Below are positions 1 to 10,382 of a DNA stretch of 64,000 bases, piece by piece. Source of the DNA: Schizochytrium sp. CCTCC M209059 (lineage: Eukaryota > Sar > Bigyra > Thraustochytrida > Thraustochytriidae); contig KN805385.1 of NCBI GenBank assembly GCA_000818945.1, positions 144,001 to 208,000 on the forward strand. Direction: 5' to 3'. Positions within the stretch are counted from its first letter, which is position 1. Each line of letters opens with the position of its first letter. Under the pieces are notes generated by a model, which was given only the letters and a program-made list of their open reading frames with translations, was not told the DNA's origin and searched no databases. The position numbers were made by a program, and so were the translations under genes.

Positions 1-719
1 ACGAGGATCTAACAGTTTTCTCAACACATCAGCAACCAGCCAGCCAGCCAGGCAACTAACTAACTTAATCATCTGTAGGCTACGTATGAATGAACATGTG
101 GGTCAGCCATCACAAAATAGGCCTATTCTTATATGAAATGGTACCATCTGCTCGCTAAAGGGGGAGGGAGGTTGACAAAAAAAGAGAAGGTAGGTGAGTG
201 CAAATTGTGGAGCAAGTCGAGAATAGAAAAGTAAGTCCAAACAAATATAAGGGTATTGGAAGAGAAGAACCGAGTCAAAAACAAGAAGTAAATGCGAACT
301 GTGGACAATGAAGAGGACCTCTGGGGGGGAAGAATAACGGCACACGAATTTCTTTAGACGTCCCTGTCTTTCCTAATTGAATGAATGAACACAATGAATT
401 CTCGGATTATGAATAGTCTTTTTCTCACCAACAGACACCTCGCAAAACTTATTTACATAGCACGCTGAGAGCGACTCGCATGATCAAACATGTAGACATG
501 TGCAAGCGAGCCTTGGCTCCTCCTAGGCCCAGCCGCAAGCAGCGGACGCATTTGCCAGCCCGAGGCAGCACGCGTCTCAACGTCTTTGCAACCAGCCCGA
601 ACCTGATGCTCTCTCTCTCTGATCACCCCACATAGAGTGCAAATATGATCTTTTTTAGATTCAATACCTTGTTTTCGATCAAAAATGAGATGCCTGAAAT
701 TGATTCGGTGGCTTAGGAA

Positions 720-975
720 CATATTTCATTAAAAATATCCTTGAAGCTTTTTGTTCATTTTGAGAAAGTCCTTTATATTATACATACATAAATAATATAT
801 TTTTCTAAAATATCTCAATTAATACATGATATGTACTAAATTTACTAATTTTTCGTCAAATGGTATCCTCTAGTGCCCAAAACAATATATTAATGTATAT
901 TTTTAGTAAACCAAGTTATTTTTTATTTATTGTATATTAATAATTGTTAAAATTTATTTTACAATTTTAAAGAGT
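720..975. other. AT-rich island
   Basis: About 255 bp are dominated by A and T, including runs such as tatattatacatacataaa and many TATT/AATA steps, inside a GC-rich window. No frame is open across it. It could be an easily unwound element, an origin-like or matrix-attachment-like sequence, or simply a relic insertion. The sequence does not decide between these. Confidence 0.6.
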
Positions 976-2922
976 ACTGGAGATGTTGGAGTATTATTGT
1001 GGTTTTCGCGCCCTGTGAAGCCTGGAAAGACCCGAATCAGTGTGCGTATACGCTTTGAAAGACTTGTAAACGCTAGGCGCAGGCTGAACGTGATATATGT
1101 ATGCTCACGCCAAAAGTCTTATGTTCTTGCGTCCTTGCACGCCGGGAGGCCGGTGCTAGCTGCCTTGCTTGCTCCTCGGTCTCCGTCACGTAGCGAAGGC
1201 TCGCTTTCGTATGCAACGAAGAGCGGCCGTTGCGTAAGATAGAGAGGAAACACGAGATCCTTGATGGAGGTCTCTTCGATGCGAATCTTCTCCGCGCCGA
1301 CGACCGGTTCAGCGCACGCGGGCAGACGGGCGTTCCCGTCGCCTGCACGCAGCTGGGCCGCCGGCGCTCTCACAGCCGTCTTGTCGCGCAGAAGAAGCCT
1401 AGTCGAAGATGCTACGATCGAACGAGCATTCATCGACTGAATTGAGGGATCAATTTATCTTATCTAGGCCGAGAGTTTTCTCTTTCTCACCTCATAGTGG
1501 CCGGGACAAAGGCCATGCATGACTATATCGCCTCATGATGAGGCTTGGACATCTATCTACCTTTCATGGACGCAGTCAGGACTCGGGAGTTCGGCACCTT
1601 ATTTGACTCAGCCAGCATTCGACCCGGGAGTCGTGCTCAACCTTTTATGGTGAATGCTTGCGCTTGAATCTTTCACTGTACATTTATTTTGCCTGCTGAG
1701 CGAATCCGTTGTCGTTGCTTTCACTTTGTAGTCAGTCCTGTGACTTGCGCTGTTTGTATTCTTTTGCGTGTGCTAATTAATTCCTACGAGAGAACGGCGG
1801 GCATATCGATTTCCTCGGCTCTTTAACGGGTAGGTAGACTTCGTTCGGGGTGAGCACGAAGTCGTTGTAATTGGAATCCCGCGCTTGGTTAGGTGCTGGC
1901 AGGTAACCGAGTCGCGGAAATGTTGATATACAATTTTGGTCATGATCTAAGCAGCTTTAGGAGTTCGAAAGGATTCAAATCGACATTCATAGCTCTAGAA
2001 AAGCAGTTAGACGTCTACGGCAGAAAAGGCACCATCGTAAGTGACCTCGCTGACTGAATGGATTTGGACAAAAATCATTGCAAATTTCAACTTTGCAGAA
2101 CCACCTTTTCTAGGCCTACCATCATGGCTCACAATCCCATCTCCGACTCCTGCGCCAACTTCTTGTCGATTCTCAAGCCTGGCGGCGTCCCCTGTCCCCC
2201 CGCAGTCGTCGCTTTCCGCCCAGTGCTGGGGCGGGCGTTCGATGCCGAGCTCCAAACCCGAGCGCGTTCGCAACGAGCACATCGAATTGGCTCGCCCGGA
2301 GGAGGGAGAAGAGTGCTGAGCCACGGCTGCGCGTAGGTAAGGAACCCTTTCAGTCCCGGCGGACATCTTCGGCACTTTACTGTAGACGGCTCCGTCGTGG
2401 CGGGGGCAATGAGTTCCACTGGGCCTCACGCACAGTCAGTCCGGTACGATTGCGATGCGGTCGCGTGTACTTTAAGGTGTGCGTGGTGGCCCGCGCTGTA
2501 ATTGCCCTGGCTTCGATATCACACAACGAGTACTTTAAATTGCATGGTAAGGAAATTTTCGTTGAAATGAAGGTTCGTCATAGATCGACTGCACAGAAGA
2601 AGCCAAGAACCTCATCAAGCTTCTTCGTTGAAAATGGAAGGCACGCGCCGACGCGCTGGATTGAATCAGTCGCGACCTCGGCAAGTTTCCCAGTCTCAAC
2701 ACTCACACCGACCGACGGTGATCTCAATGACTTAGATGCACAAAATGATATGCCCGGTGTGCACTTTGGACTAGGCGAATCCCGCTTGGAGGCCACTGCT
2801 CGAGGTGTCGCAAGTGAACTAATCCCATGATGTGCGAAGAAACTATACAAACGACGACGATGAGCGAGCGATCTCTTTCACTTCACACTACTGGGTAGCC
2901 AGGTCTCAACTGTCTTTTTCAG

Positions 2923-3060
2923 GATGAACATCACGAGAGCGATCAAATCGATGCGAATTTGATCGAGGAGACTGGCGTGGAGAATGATTGCAGGCGTGAC
3001 CTTTCGAGAAACGCAAGTCTCAACGAGAGATATCTACAGCGAGAGTTATACATGCAATAA
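2923..3060 (+). other. Possible terminal exon of a spliced gene
   Basis: A 45-codon open stretch with a charged, protein-like composition (DEHHESDQ... ending YMQ) runs from 2923 to a TAA at 3058-3060. Directly upstream, at 2911-2922, is tgtctttttcag, a good 3' splice-site match. The frame has no usable ATG, so it would have to be joined to an upstream exon. I could not settle which donor is used: candidates near 2547 or 2757 are weak or out of phase. An open stretch of this length could also arise by chance. Confidence 0.2.
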
Positions 3061-3577
3061 GTGGATGCTCTTGGATGAAATGATCACACCGAGCGGAGAT
3101 GCTGTCGCCAGGTCCAGATCTACAGTTGTCTGCGTGTAGAGGAATCAGTGTGCTTCAAGTGCTGTGCAGCGAATGAGTGCATTGTTCACTGAGGCTCGAA
3201 TGTCCAGCATGATTTTACTTTTTGAATTGCGCGATGCTAGGGCTATTTCAAGGACCCCGCTTGAGGAAGGATCTGAGAAATTGGATGTGATCAATCAGAT
3301 GTACTGGTGGTATGAATGGCTATACTTTAATGGTGGCTGGCCGGTCAGCGCGTGATGACGATTTTGCCGTTTATTGTCACAAATTCTGTAAAACAAAGTG
3401 CGTGCTCTCTCTTCACCATGCTGTCTGCATTACCACCGAAAAGGAGTGATACGGCATGCGTGCTCTTGAGATGGCTGGGTTACTTCAAGTAGAAATTGAA
3501 AAGTTTGTGATCTCACTCAAGATGGCTGGCTCACTTTGAAGCAAAAGAAAGTAGTGTGTGCTTCGAAAATGTTTTTC

Positions 3578-4492
3578 TTAATTCATGCAAGACTCGTACG
3601 TCGGGATCAGATAGCGAATGTTGATATAGGCATCAGGTCCGCCATGAGTTTCAAAGAGCTCGAGCGTGCTGCTGATGAGATCACCGAGGTTGTCGTTCTT
3701 CTTTTGCGAGTAGTCAATGGCATCACCAATGTTGATGTTCTTGTTCTTGAAAATGTTGAAGACGGGAAGGATCTGGCGATAGTATGGGACGAGTGCGCGG
3801 CCAATCATGCCGCCGCCTTCCTGGTCGACATCCGCGAGGACGAGGGCTTGAAGAAGACGCAGAACGCGAACAATGACCTTGGGATCACGAGTGTTGAGAG
3901 CGTTTTTGATGGGAATGACGAGCTGGGGAATGACAGGCAGCACCTTGCGGCCGCCGACGCTGACCATGTCCTTGGCTCCCTCCTCGGCGAGAAAGCTATA
4001 GGGCATTTCGGTCTCGCGCAGGCCGTCGAAGAAGAGGGGCAGATAGTGATGATAGTCGAGGCGCTCGACTTGAACCTTCCATGCGATCTTTGGCACGGAG
4101 CCGTTCTGGTCAACATTCACGGGGAGGTCGGCACGCTCATAAAATCGACGAAAGGAGGTATTGGGTGGGTTGTCGCGCTTCTTGTAGGCCTTGTTCTTTG
4201 GACGCGGGATGACGGCGCCATCGGCCGGATTGGCAGCTGTAATAGCTTTGGATCTTGCCTCGGGAGGACTGAGACCCCCGGTGCCTTGGCTCTTGCGCAG
4301 AAACTGCTCTGGAGATGGACGCGTAACCTTGCGTTCGAAGCTAAAGGCGCGGACATCAACCTCTCGCTTTTCTTCGCCGTCACCAATTCGGTCCGGGACG
4401 AAGGCCGTGCGATCGAAAGGGGATCCTGTTGCAACGTGCGACTTTTCGCGGCCGGTGAGCCGGTAGTTCGGGCGCTTGATAGACTCGTCCAT
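3578..4492 (-). CDS. PACRG: PACRG-like axonemal protein
   Basis: The 304-residue protein belongs to the parkin co-regulated gene family. In other eukaryotes PACRG is a microtubule inner protein at the A-B tubule inner junction of ciliary doublets, partnered with FAP20. The conserved region spans about residues 108-304. It begins with the [18 protein letters not shown] segment, continues through a helical repeat containing [14 protein letters not shown] and FLAEEGAKD, and ends with the near-invariant [14 protein letters not shown] tail. Residues 1-105 form a variable basic N-terminal extension, as in other protist PACRGs. The start is the first ATG of the frame, and the gene is one uninterrupted frame. 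A 325-codon antisense frame covers the same ground but is a shadow. The presence of this gene implies a flagellated stage. Confidence 0.95.
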   Translation of the reverse strand: MDESIKRPNYRLTGREKSHVATGSPFDRTAFVPDRIGDGEEKREVDVRAFSFERKVTRPSPEQFLRKSQGTGGLSPPEARSKAITAANPADGAVIPRPKNKAYKKRDNPPNTSFRRFYERADLPVNVDQNGSVPKIAWKVQVERLDYHHYLPLFFDGLRETEMPYSFLAEEGAKDMVSVGGRKVLPVIPQLVIPIKNALNTRDPKVIVRVLRLLQALVLADVDQEGGGMIGRALVPYYRQILPVFNIFKNKNINIGDAIDYSQKKNDNLGDLISSTLELFETHGGPDAYINIRYLIPTYESCMN

Positions 4493-5653
4493 GGTTGGTG
4501 GCTATCTAGCTAGCTGCCTTGCACCTCTCTCTCTGTGTGTCTGCCTTGCTATCGACTCGTTCGGCTCCGACTGCGATCGCGAAATGTGGCTCTGCTGCCA
4601 CGCTTTGCGAGCGTGCGTGCGTGCTAGTGCGAGCGTGCAAGCGCAAGCGCGACTGGCACGTGTTTCCGGACCGGAGAGCGACTGCCCGCAAGCTTCCGGA
4701 CAAAGAGTGGCCTACGACGATGCTTTTGCTTTTGTTCTTGGTCAGGCGTTCGTTGAGAGCGGAGCACACCAGAGCGAAAGGAGACAGTAGGGAAAGCAAG
4801 CAGGCAAACAAAGAAGTAAGCAAGCAAGCAAGTAAGCAAGAAAGCGTTGAGGCCTCCGCGCTCTGTTTTGAAAAAGGAACAAGAGTAGAAAGGAAAAAAA
4901 GTCTGCTTTCTACACTGAGTCAACCGGTGCTATACAGTTGCTGGTTGACCCATTATTTTGATCTCTTGCGTCTATCTGTCTGTTCTGCATGTCTGACTCA
5001 TAAGGCTGAGGTGTGTGCTCACCTAGAAAGAAGCGCGGGTGGAAAAGTAAAAAGTAAAGTAGAGCAAGTATAAAATCCCTCGCACACCGTAACGGATAGC
5101 GGGTTGCGCAGTCCTCATTCCTGGAGAGGTTGAACTTTCACGTGCCGATTGACAGACCAGACGTGCGGTGCACGATCGAGGAGCACACGGTGAAGACGCC
5201 TACGATAATGCCCATGGCGCTCAGGACAGCTCTGTGCGGCAGTTGCGCTGAGTGGGATGCGCATCGAAAAGGGTTCAAGTTGGGCTGGGCTGGTGATCGG
5301 TTAACCAAAAGCAGAGCAAAGCCAGAGAATGTGGAGGGCTGACTGCGCTCGGCAGGAAATTACAAACCTCAGGCCGCTGGCTGACACGACCACCCGATTA
5401 GAAAAAGAACAAAACAGGCGTCGAAGCGCCGCCGGTTTGATCTTTTACTGAAGGACGAGAAAGAGGCGAGGCACGCGCTCGCTGGCCGTGTCGATCAACT
5501 CGAAGGGAGGGAGGGAGGGACGGGGCTTTAATGGTATATTCAAAGAAAAGAGAAATAAAGGAATGACTCTTTGGTGGACGACGACCCAGCCAGACGACCG
5601 ACGGACGGACTGCGTTGCGCTCTGGTCTGAGGTCAACGCCATTGGTCACCATG

Positions 5654-5693
5654 GATCAGATCAGATCAGATCAGATCAGATCAGATCGGATCG
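5654..5693. repeat. GATCA pentanucleotide tract
   Basis: Eight consecutive 5-bp units lie here, six GATCA followed by two GATCG. It is one of several 5-bp-period tracts in spacers of this window. Confidence 0.95.
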
Positions 5694-7012
5694 TTGGCAC
5701 TCGCTGTAACCAGGCCAGCTAGCCAGCCAGCTGTCTGCGTAAGGCGGCTCGGGTTGGATCGATCCCGCCGACACTCGTGCCAGACCATGGGTCGGTCGCT
5801 GACAGGGAACGAAGGCAGCCCGTCCGCGCGCAGTCGGACGCCCATGATTTGTGTGTCTGTCTGTGTGTCTGTCTGTCTGTCTGACTGTCGCCACCTGGAC
5901 AAGGTGAACGTGCTGCCGGCTTCTGGCGCGGTTAGGGAGACCTTAGGCTCGCCCGCCCCGGAGGAAAGAATCTCCCGCGTGCGGACGTTCGTCTCGCCTA
6001 GCCTGCCAGCCCGCCCGCCTGTGACCGCTTGGCAGGCTGCGACTTATTTGGTGCTTTCACCCTCTTTGGATCGTTCTTCTACTTTTGCCCCCATCACGCC
6101 GCGTGCAAGGAGGGCCAGCGCCTGAATGGAGAACAAGAAGACGAAAGCTGGAAAGCTGGCTGGGCATGACTGGCTGGACCTTGCAGCCTGCGTTGCGCGC
6201 ACGCGCCGCCAACGCCACATCCAGCAGCCGCAACGTCCAGCGTGGGCGAGGCCAGCGGACTAGTTCATTCAAGTTGGCTTGGCGTGCCCGGCAGGCCTGG
6301 ATGACGTGTGTGTACGCGCGCGCATGTATCTATCTGTCATACGTTTCTCTCTCTCTCACCTTTCAGTCTTTTCTTCTTCGTCGAAAAAATGACAAAGGAG
6401 AATAGAATTCTCTCCCCACACCTGTTCCAGGCCGAGATGTCGGGACACGGCGCGTGCCGCTGCGGACGGCAGCAACCACCATGGCCAGTTCAACTGCAGC
6501 AGACCGCCAGCTGGCTGACGGCTGCTGCAGACAGACGCCGGCAGAGGCAGCTCGTTGCAAGCACGAGGGAGCAGTCGCGAGCGGGAGCCAGGCGGCAGGA
6601 GCGCGAGGACGACACTGGAAATCGGAGGATGGAACGGATGGCGCGGCCCCGCGGACGGCGGCAGCGGCCACGGCATCGAGCACAGACCGGGAAAAAAAAA
6701 GAAAAAAAGAAAAAAGAAAAAGAAAAAGAAAAAGTGAAGACTCAGGACACGAGGGGAGTGTGTTTGCTAGAGGATACGCCACGACCTTCTACAGACCGCA
6801 CGACGGGTCGAAGCTGTCACGCGGCGGAGGTGGAGAGACGCCCGCGCGGGCGCCGAAGCACGGGTCGGGAGCAACGAGCCTGCGCGGGAACTCCGCAGAC
6901 ACAGCAGAGAGAAGAGCAGCGGTGCTGCAGCCGAGGCCGGGGCCCCGCGCGCGCCGGCTGGGGCAGCGGCTGGCTGACGGCTGGCTGTCCGGCGGAAAAG
7001 AAATGCGCGGCC

Positions 7013-7023
7013 AGAGAGAGAGC

Positions 7024-7062
<39 letters not shown>
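7013..7062. repeat. GA dinucleotide tract
   Basis: An almost pure GA run with a few C and A interruptions lies about 270 bp upstream of the next ATG. Such tracts often sit in promoters, but function here is unproven. Confidence 0.9.
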
Positions 7063-7066
<4 letters not shown>

Positions 7067-7328
7067 AATTACAAAGAATAAACAATCTGACATGCATTCC
7101 TTCCTATGAAGAAACGAACAAGCAAGCAAGGAAGCAACTGCAAACAAGACGGGAGAAAAGACTGACACTGCGCGTGCGAGCGCCGGGCCCGGCAAAACCA
7201 GAACCCCAACTCTCCAAGGTCGCCACGGCCTACTCGCACGCAGAGAGAGAGGGAAGGGCCGAGGCAAGGCGCAGAGCTTCTGTTGGCCCTGGCAGCCCAA
7301 GCAGGCAAGTGCGTACAGGTACAATAGG

Positions 7329-8336
7329 ATGCAGGGCAATATGCAGGCGAAGTCCGCGCAGCCAGACACGCCCGCAAGGTCCTCGGCGGAGCTCGACTTT
7401 CATCAGCTCGGCGGAGAGGTCGATACCGAGCAGCAAGAAGAACAACACAATAAGCATAAGCAGAACTTTTGGGTCGTTTCTCCGCAACCGCAATCTCATG
7501 ACTCGCATCATCTGCGTCACCAGCACGAGCCACATCAAGTGAGGCACGAGCCGTGGATGACGGGCGCCCAAACGCTCGACTTCGAGCATCAAGTAAGGAA
7601 AGAGTCGTGGGATCACCATCAAGCAAACGCAGACCTCCCAATCGAACCCATTCTCGAGGAAGACGACACCACACTCACACTGAGTATAATCGTTGGAGGC
7701 CTTCAAGCTGAAGATGATACCTTGGAACCTCTGATCTTGCCACCCAGTGAAGGTGATCTTCCTTTAGCCACATCACATCTCTTTGTGGAGAACATCTCGC
7801 AGCAGTACAATCATCCTCTGCGTGTGGTCAAAACCTCCTCCAGAGCGCCTGGAAGCTTCGAGTCTAACGACGGAGCACAAACGTGCATAACTACGACAAA
7901 GCGCAAGAGCCACGAGTCCTCTCACATTGACGACGGACCAAAAGAAAAGCGGCCCAGGCGCCAGCGCAAGCGTAGAGTGCCCGGAGACGCGCTCCCATCC
8001 TTGGCCGCGCGCGCAACGTCAGCTGCGCATCCGGAGTCTTACGCTGATGATTTGGCCCGCATCGAGCGCCAACGACAACGGGCGGACCAGCATCTCGAGC
8101 AGCGTGCGCGCAGTGCAGCCCTTCGCGCCCTCACACTCGCCGAGCTCCGGGAGAAATTGGTCCAAGCTGAAAAAGAGGACTTAGTCGTCAAGCACCGCCA
8201 CCGGCGCGACGTCATTTGTCCAAAATGCACAATCACGAATTCTATCAAAACGATTCATAAAATCCTCTCGGATCGCGTAATCTGTGATGCTAGCGTGAGC
8301 TCAGCGCAGACAGAGGCTCTGGATGACTCCTTCTGA
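7329..8336 (+). CDS. Unknown basic protein with NLS-like cluster
   Basis: This 335-residue frame opens on ATG at 7329 and ends TGA at 8336. I do not recognise a family. Residues 1-90 are rich in Gln and His. The middle (about 110-190) is acidic and serine-rich. A strongly basic cluster, KEKRPRRQRKRR, at about residues 204-216 looks like a nuclear localisation signal. After it comes a helical, Arg/Glu/Gln-rich stretch (about 230-290) that could form a short coiled coil or a bZIP-like helix. A CPKC pair lies near residue 299. The N-terminal 70 residues overlap an upstream frame, so the true start or an upstream exon is uncertain. The opposite strand is also partly open but looks like a shadow. 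Confidence 0.5.
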   Translation: MQGNMQAKSAQPDTPARSSAELDFHQLGGEVDTEQQEEQHNKHKQNFWVVSPQPQSHDSHHLRHQHEPHQVRHEPWMTGAQTLDFEHQVRKESWDHHQANADLPIEPILEEDDTTLTLSIIVGGLQAEDDTLEPLILPPSEGDLPLATSHLFVENISQQYNHPLRVVKTSSRAPGSFESNDGAQTCITTTKRKSHESSHIDDGPKEKRPRRQRKRRVPGDALPSLAARATSAAHPESYADDLARIERQRQRADQHLEQRARSAALRALTLAELREKLVQAEKEDLVVKHRHRRDVICPKCTITNSIKTIHKILSDRVICDASVSSAQTEALDDSF

Positions 8337-8909
8337 GCAATCTGCGCTTGAAATAGTTGACCCGCCCTCTTGGCTACATTCGGGCAAACCAGCGAAACAA
8401 GACGATGATCTGTGGGCAGCGACGCTCTGAGCCTTTATCTGGTTTTCTCGATGCTAAAATATGAAAATTAGTTGTGTGTATGACGTAATGGAAATGGCAC
8501 TTGAGTGTCTTTGCATTCCTTTTCATTCGCTGCTTCTCTGCAAAAGCTAAAGAAGTCTCATGCGTCATTTCCGTCCACTTGGACCTACAAAGCAGCATTT
8601 CTGCTTTTATCAGCTCTAAGACACATAATACCCACGCTTCCTTCTTATTGGATTCCAAAATGAGAAAGAAGACCGCATACAATGTATTAAATGCGAAGTT
8701 GCCCGTGCATACGTTGTTCACCTCTAGGCACATGGACAGCGAACGCGTTGGCTCCTCTCACACGTGATCGACACGTGTACCTCAGACGCGTTTCACTTTC
8801 TCTGAATAAGGTTATTTTTCAAGTACATATATCCACCTCAGGCGCCGCTCTGTTTCCCCAAAAGAAAGACCGGTCGCCCTCTTTCATGGTTACCATAAAG
8901 ACTCTCTCA
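8337..8909. other. Spacer between convergent genes
   Basis: These 573 bp lie between the 3' end of the 335-codon gene and the 3' end of the four-TM gene. Two opposed small frames (8374-8733 minus, 8501-8767 plus) have no recognisable features. It is probably made of the two 3' untranslated regions. Confidence 0.5.
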
Positions 8910-9644
8910 TCAGGCCATCTTTTTAAGATTCGACATTGACGCATCGTCGCGGGCTTTCGACGACTTGATTGGCTTTGTGCTTGCATTATGGAGTTTTCGC
9001 ACGAGTGACATGCGCTGATGCTCTCGCCAGCCCACGAGAAGTGCTGCACCGAGACTCAGCACAACCCCCATACCGTGAAAGGTGGCCAAGGCCATTGCTA
9101 CATTGGGCTGCAAGGTACCAAGGCGAGCCTGCCACAAAGGAAGGACGATCCACGCCAAGACAACCAGCGTGAGAAGCATCGCTGTACCATAGCAGTATCC
9201 AGCCAGCAACCATCGCCTTGACCGAGGCAGGGTAAGCGCAAATGCGCTTAGACCCGTCACGAGCATCCACAACACGAGACCAGATCCAGGTCGCACACTA
9301 AAGAGCGCTTTATTCGGTGTCTCGGCGCCTCGTAGGACCCAAATATTTACGCTGAGACTTGCGGCGCCGTATGCAAGTTGCGCACCCACCAAGGCTTGAC
9401 TCAAGCCCCAAAGAGCCCACCCGTTCGACAAACCCTTGTCGTGGCCCTGGAGCGCTGACGATGCTGTTGTCGCTGTTGCAGTTGGTCCTAAAGCTGCTGG
9501 TGTAGTCTTGCCGTGCTGCTCCTGACGTGGGTGGGCGGAATCCGCAATCGCGCCGCGGGGGCCTCTGTTCCGCAGCTTGCGCGCCTCCGCCCGCTCGAGC
9601 GCCTGTTCGCGTCGAAGCCACGCGCTTCCGCGCACCCTCACCAT
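8910..9644 (-). CDS. Unknown four-TM membrane protein
   Basis: The 244-residue protein starts at an ATG (9644). It has an Arg/Ala-rich soluble N-terminus (about 1-70), then four hydrophobic segments at about residues 76-104, 121-139, 145-170 and 181-205, and a short basic tail (KPIKSSKARDD...). Hydrophobic segments are separated by basic loops (LPRSRR, WREHQR), consistent with a polytopic membrane protein. I cannot assign a family. The N-terminal 40 residues are rich in Arg and Ala with few acidic residues until about residue 15, so mitochondrial or plastid-type import is conceivable but not shown. The gene is divergent from the KH-Smr gene across a spacer with two pentanucleotide arrays. Confidence 0.6.
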   Translation of the reverse strand: MVRVRGSAWLRREQALERAEARKLRNRGPRGAIADSAHPRQEQHGKTTPAALGPTATATTASSALQGHDKGLSNGWALWGLSQALVGAQLAYGAASLSVNIWVLRGAETPNKALFSVRPGSGLVLWMLVTGLSAFALTLPRSRRWLLAGYCYGTAMLLTLVVLAWIVLPLWQARLGTLQPNVAMALATFHGMGVVLSLGAALLVGWREHQRMSLVRKLHNASTKPIKSSKARDDASMSNLKKMA

Positions 9645-9683
9645 TGTGGACGGACACGCTTCTCAGCCACGCCGCGCCACGCA

Positions 9684-9763
9684 AGCCCAGCCCAGCCCAG
9701 CCCAGCCCAGCCCAGCCCAGCCCAGCCCAGCCTCGCCCAGCCTCGCCCAGCCTCGCCCAGCCC
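9684..9763. repeat. CCCAG pentanucleotide array
   Basis: About 16 units of 5 bp lie here. The first part is pure CCCAG and the second alternates CCTCG and CCCAG. It lies just upstream of the four-TM gene start. Confidence 0.95.
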
Positions 9764-10040
9764 GCCTCCTCGCAGCCTCGCAGGCTTGCCGTGCAGCCCG
9801 CCGCCTTGCAGCAAGCTAGCTGCCCACTGCTTTCTGCCCACTGCTTTCTGCCCACGTGCTCTCTCTCGTTCGTTCATGCCGTCCGTGCAAGCTGTCCTGG
9901 GCAGTGATGGAAGAAGCGAGGTCCGGCGAGGCAGCGAGCCTGGAGGAGCCAGCGAGAGCGATGTACGCCGCGGCCGCCAGCCCGTCCGTGCCAGCCCTGG
10001 CCAGCCCTGGCCTGCGTGCCTGCTGGCTTCAACAAAATCT

Positions 10041-10157
10041 GGCTTGGCTTGGCTTAGCGTGGCTTGGCTTGGCTTGGCTTGGCTTGGCTTGGCTTGGCTT
10101 GGCTTGGCTTGGCTTGGCTTGGCTTGGCTTGGCCTGGCCTGGCTTGGCGTGGCTCGG
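10041..10157. repeat. GGCTT pentanucleotide array
   Basis: Roughly 22 units of 5 bp are present, mostly GGCTT with AGCGT, GGCCT, GGCGT and GGCTC variants. It lies about 230 bp upstream of the KH-Smr start. A related degenerate array precedes the giant RCC1 gene at 25848-25956. Confidence 0.95.
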
Positions 10158-10382
10158 CCGACCATACAGACGGCGAACCGGCGTCTTCCTGTCGAAGGCG
10201 GCCGAGGCCGCGTGCCCTGTATCACAGCAAGCAGGCAGCCAGGCAAAGCGCGAACGGGCATCACGGGCCAACGTGACCTGAGGAATCGCGGGCGGGCAGC
10301 AGGCAGGCGAGCAGGCAGGCAGACGGGCAGGCAGAGGCCGCGTGCGTTGTCGTAGGACGGGCAAGGAGCGGCGGGCAACAAG

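Larger units (their letters stand above)
1..3577. other. Gene-poor left end, no convincing complete gene
   Basis: This 3.6-kb stretch has no frame longer than about 140 codons and none resembles a known family. Small frames at 997-1242, 1119-1433 (-), 2007-2429 (-) and 2450-2830 overlap one another on both strands, and the one at 2450 opens on TTG. Base composition is lower in GC than in the gene-bearing parts, with an AT-rich core at 720-975. Around 2.5-3.06 kb there are splice-like signals: a GTAAGG donor-like site at 2547 and a pyrimidine-rich CAG acceptor-like site ending at 2922. A spliced gene or its remnant on the + strand therefore cannot be excluded. Confidence 0.5.
4493..7328. other. 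2.8-kb repeat-rich spacer
   Basis: This stretch lies upstream of PACRG (reading left) and of the 335-codon gene (reading right). It holds an (AAGC)-type run at about 4790-4848, a TATAAAA at 5069-5075, eight GATCA-type units at 5654-5693, a GTCTG-rich run at 5851-5889, an A-rich purine tract at 6688-6735 and a GA dinucleotide tract at 7013-7062. A frame from an ATG in a good Kozak context (accaccatgg, 6475-6484) runs to 7542. It is low-complexity, crosses the GA tract, and overlaps the next gene out of frame, so I do not call it. Confidence 0.5.
9645..10382. other. Divergent promoter region with two 5-bp arrays
   Basis: This 738-bp region separates the starts of the four-TM gene (-) and the KH-Smr gene (+). 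It contains the CCCAG and GGCTT arrays listed separately and a further CAGG/GGCA-rich stretch at about 10296-10340. Long frames on both strands cross it only because 5-bp repeats rotate through all frames without stops. Confidence 0.6.

Noticed and set aside
3536..4513. 325-codon plus-strand frame
   Set aside because: It is antisense to PACRG, whose protein is clearly recognisable; the plus reading is a shadow.
5069..5075. TATAAAA, a possible TATA box
   Set aside because: No gene starts within a plausible distance downstream; a single match in 64 kb is expected by chance.
6481..7542. Frame from an ATG in good Kozak context
   Set aside because: It is low-complexity and basic, passes through the A-rich and GA tracts, and overlaps the 335-codon gene in another frame. 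An exon of a spliced gene remains possible.
9513..10355. 280-codon plus-strand frame with repeated AQPSP and WLGLA units
   Set aside because: It is created entirely by the two pentanucleotide arrays in the divergent promoter.
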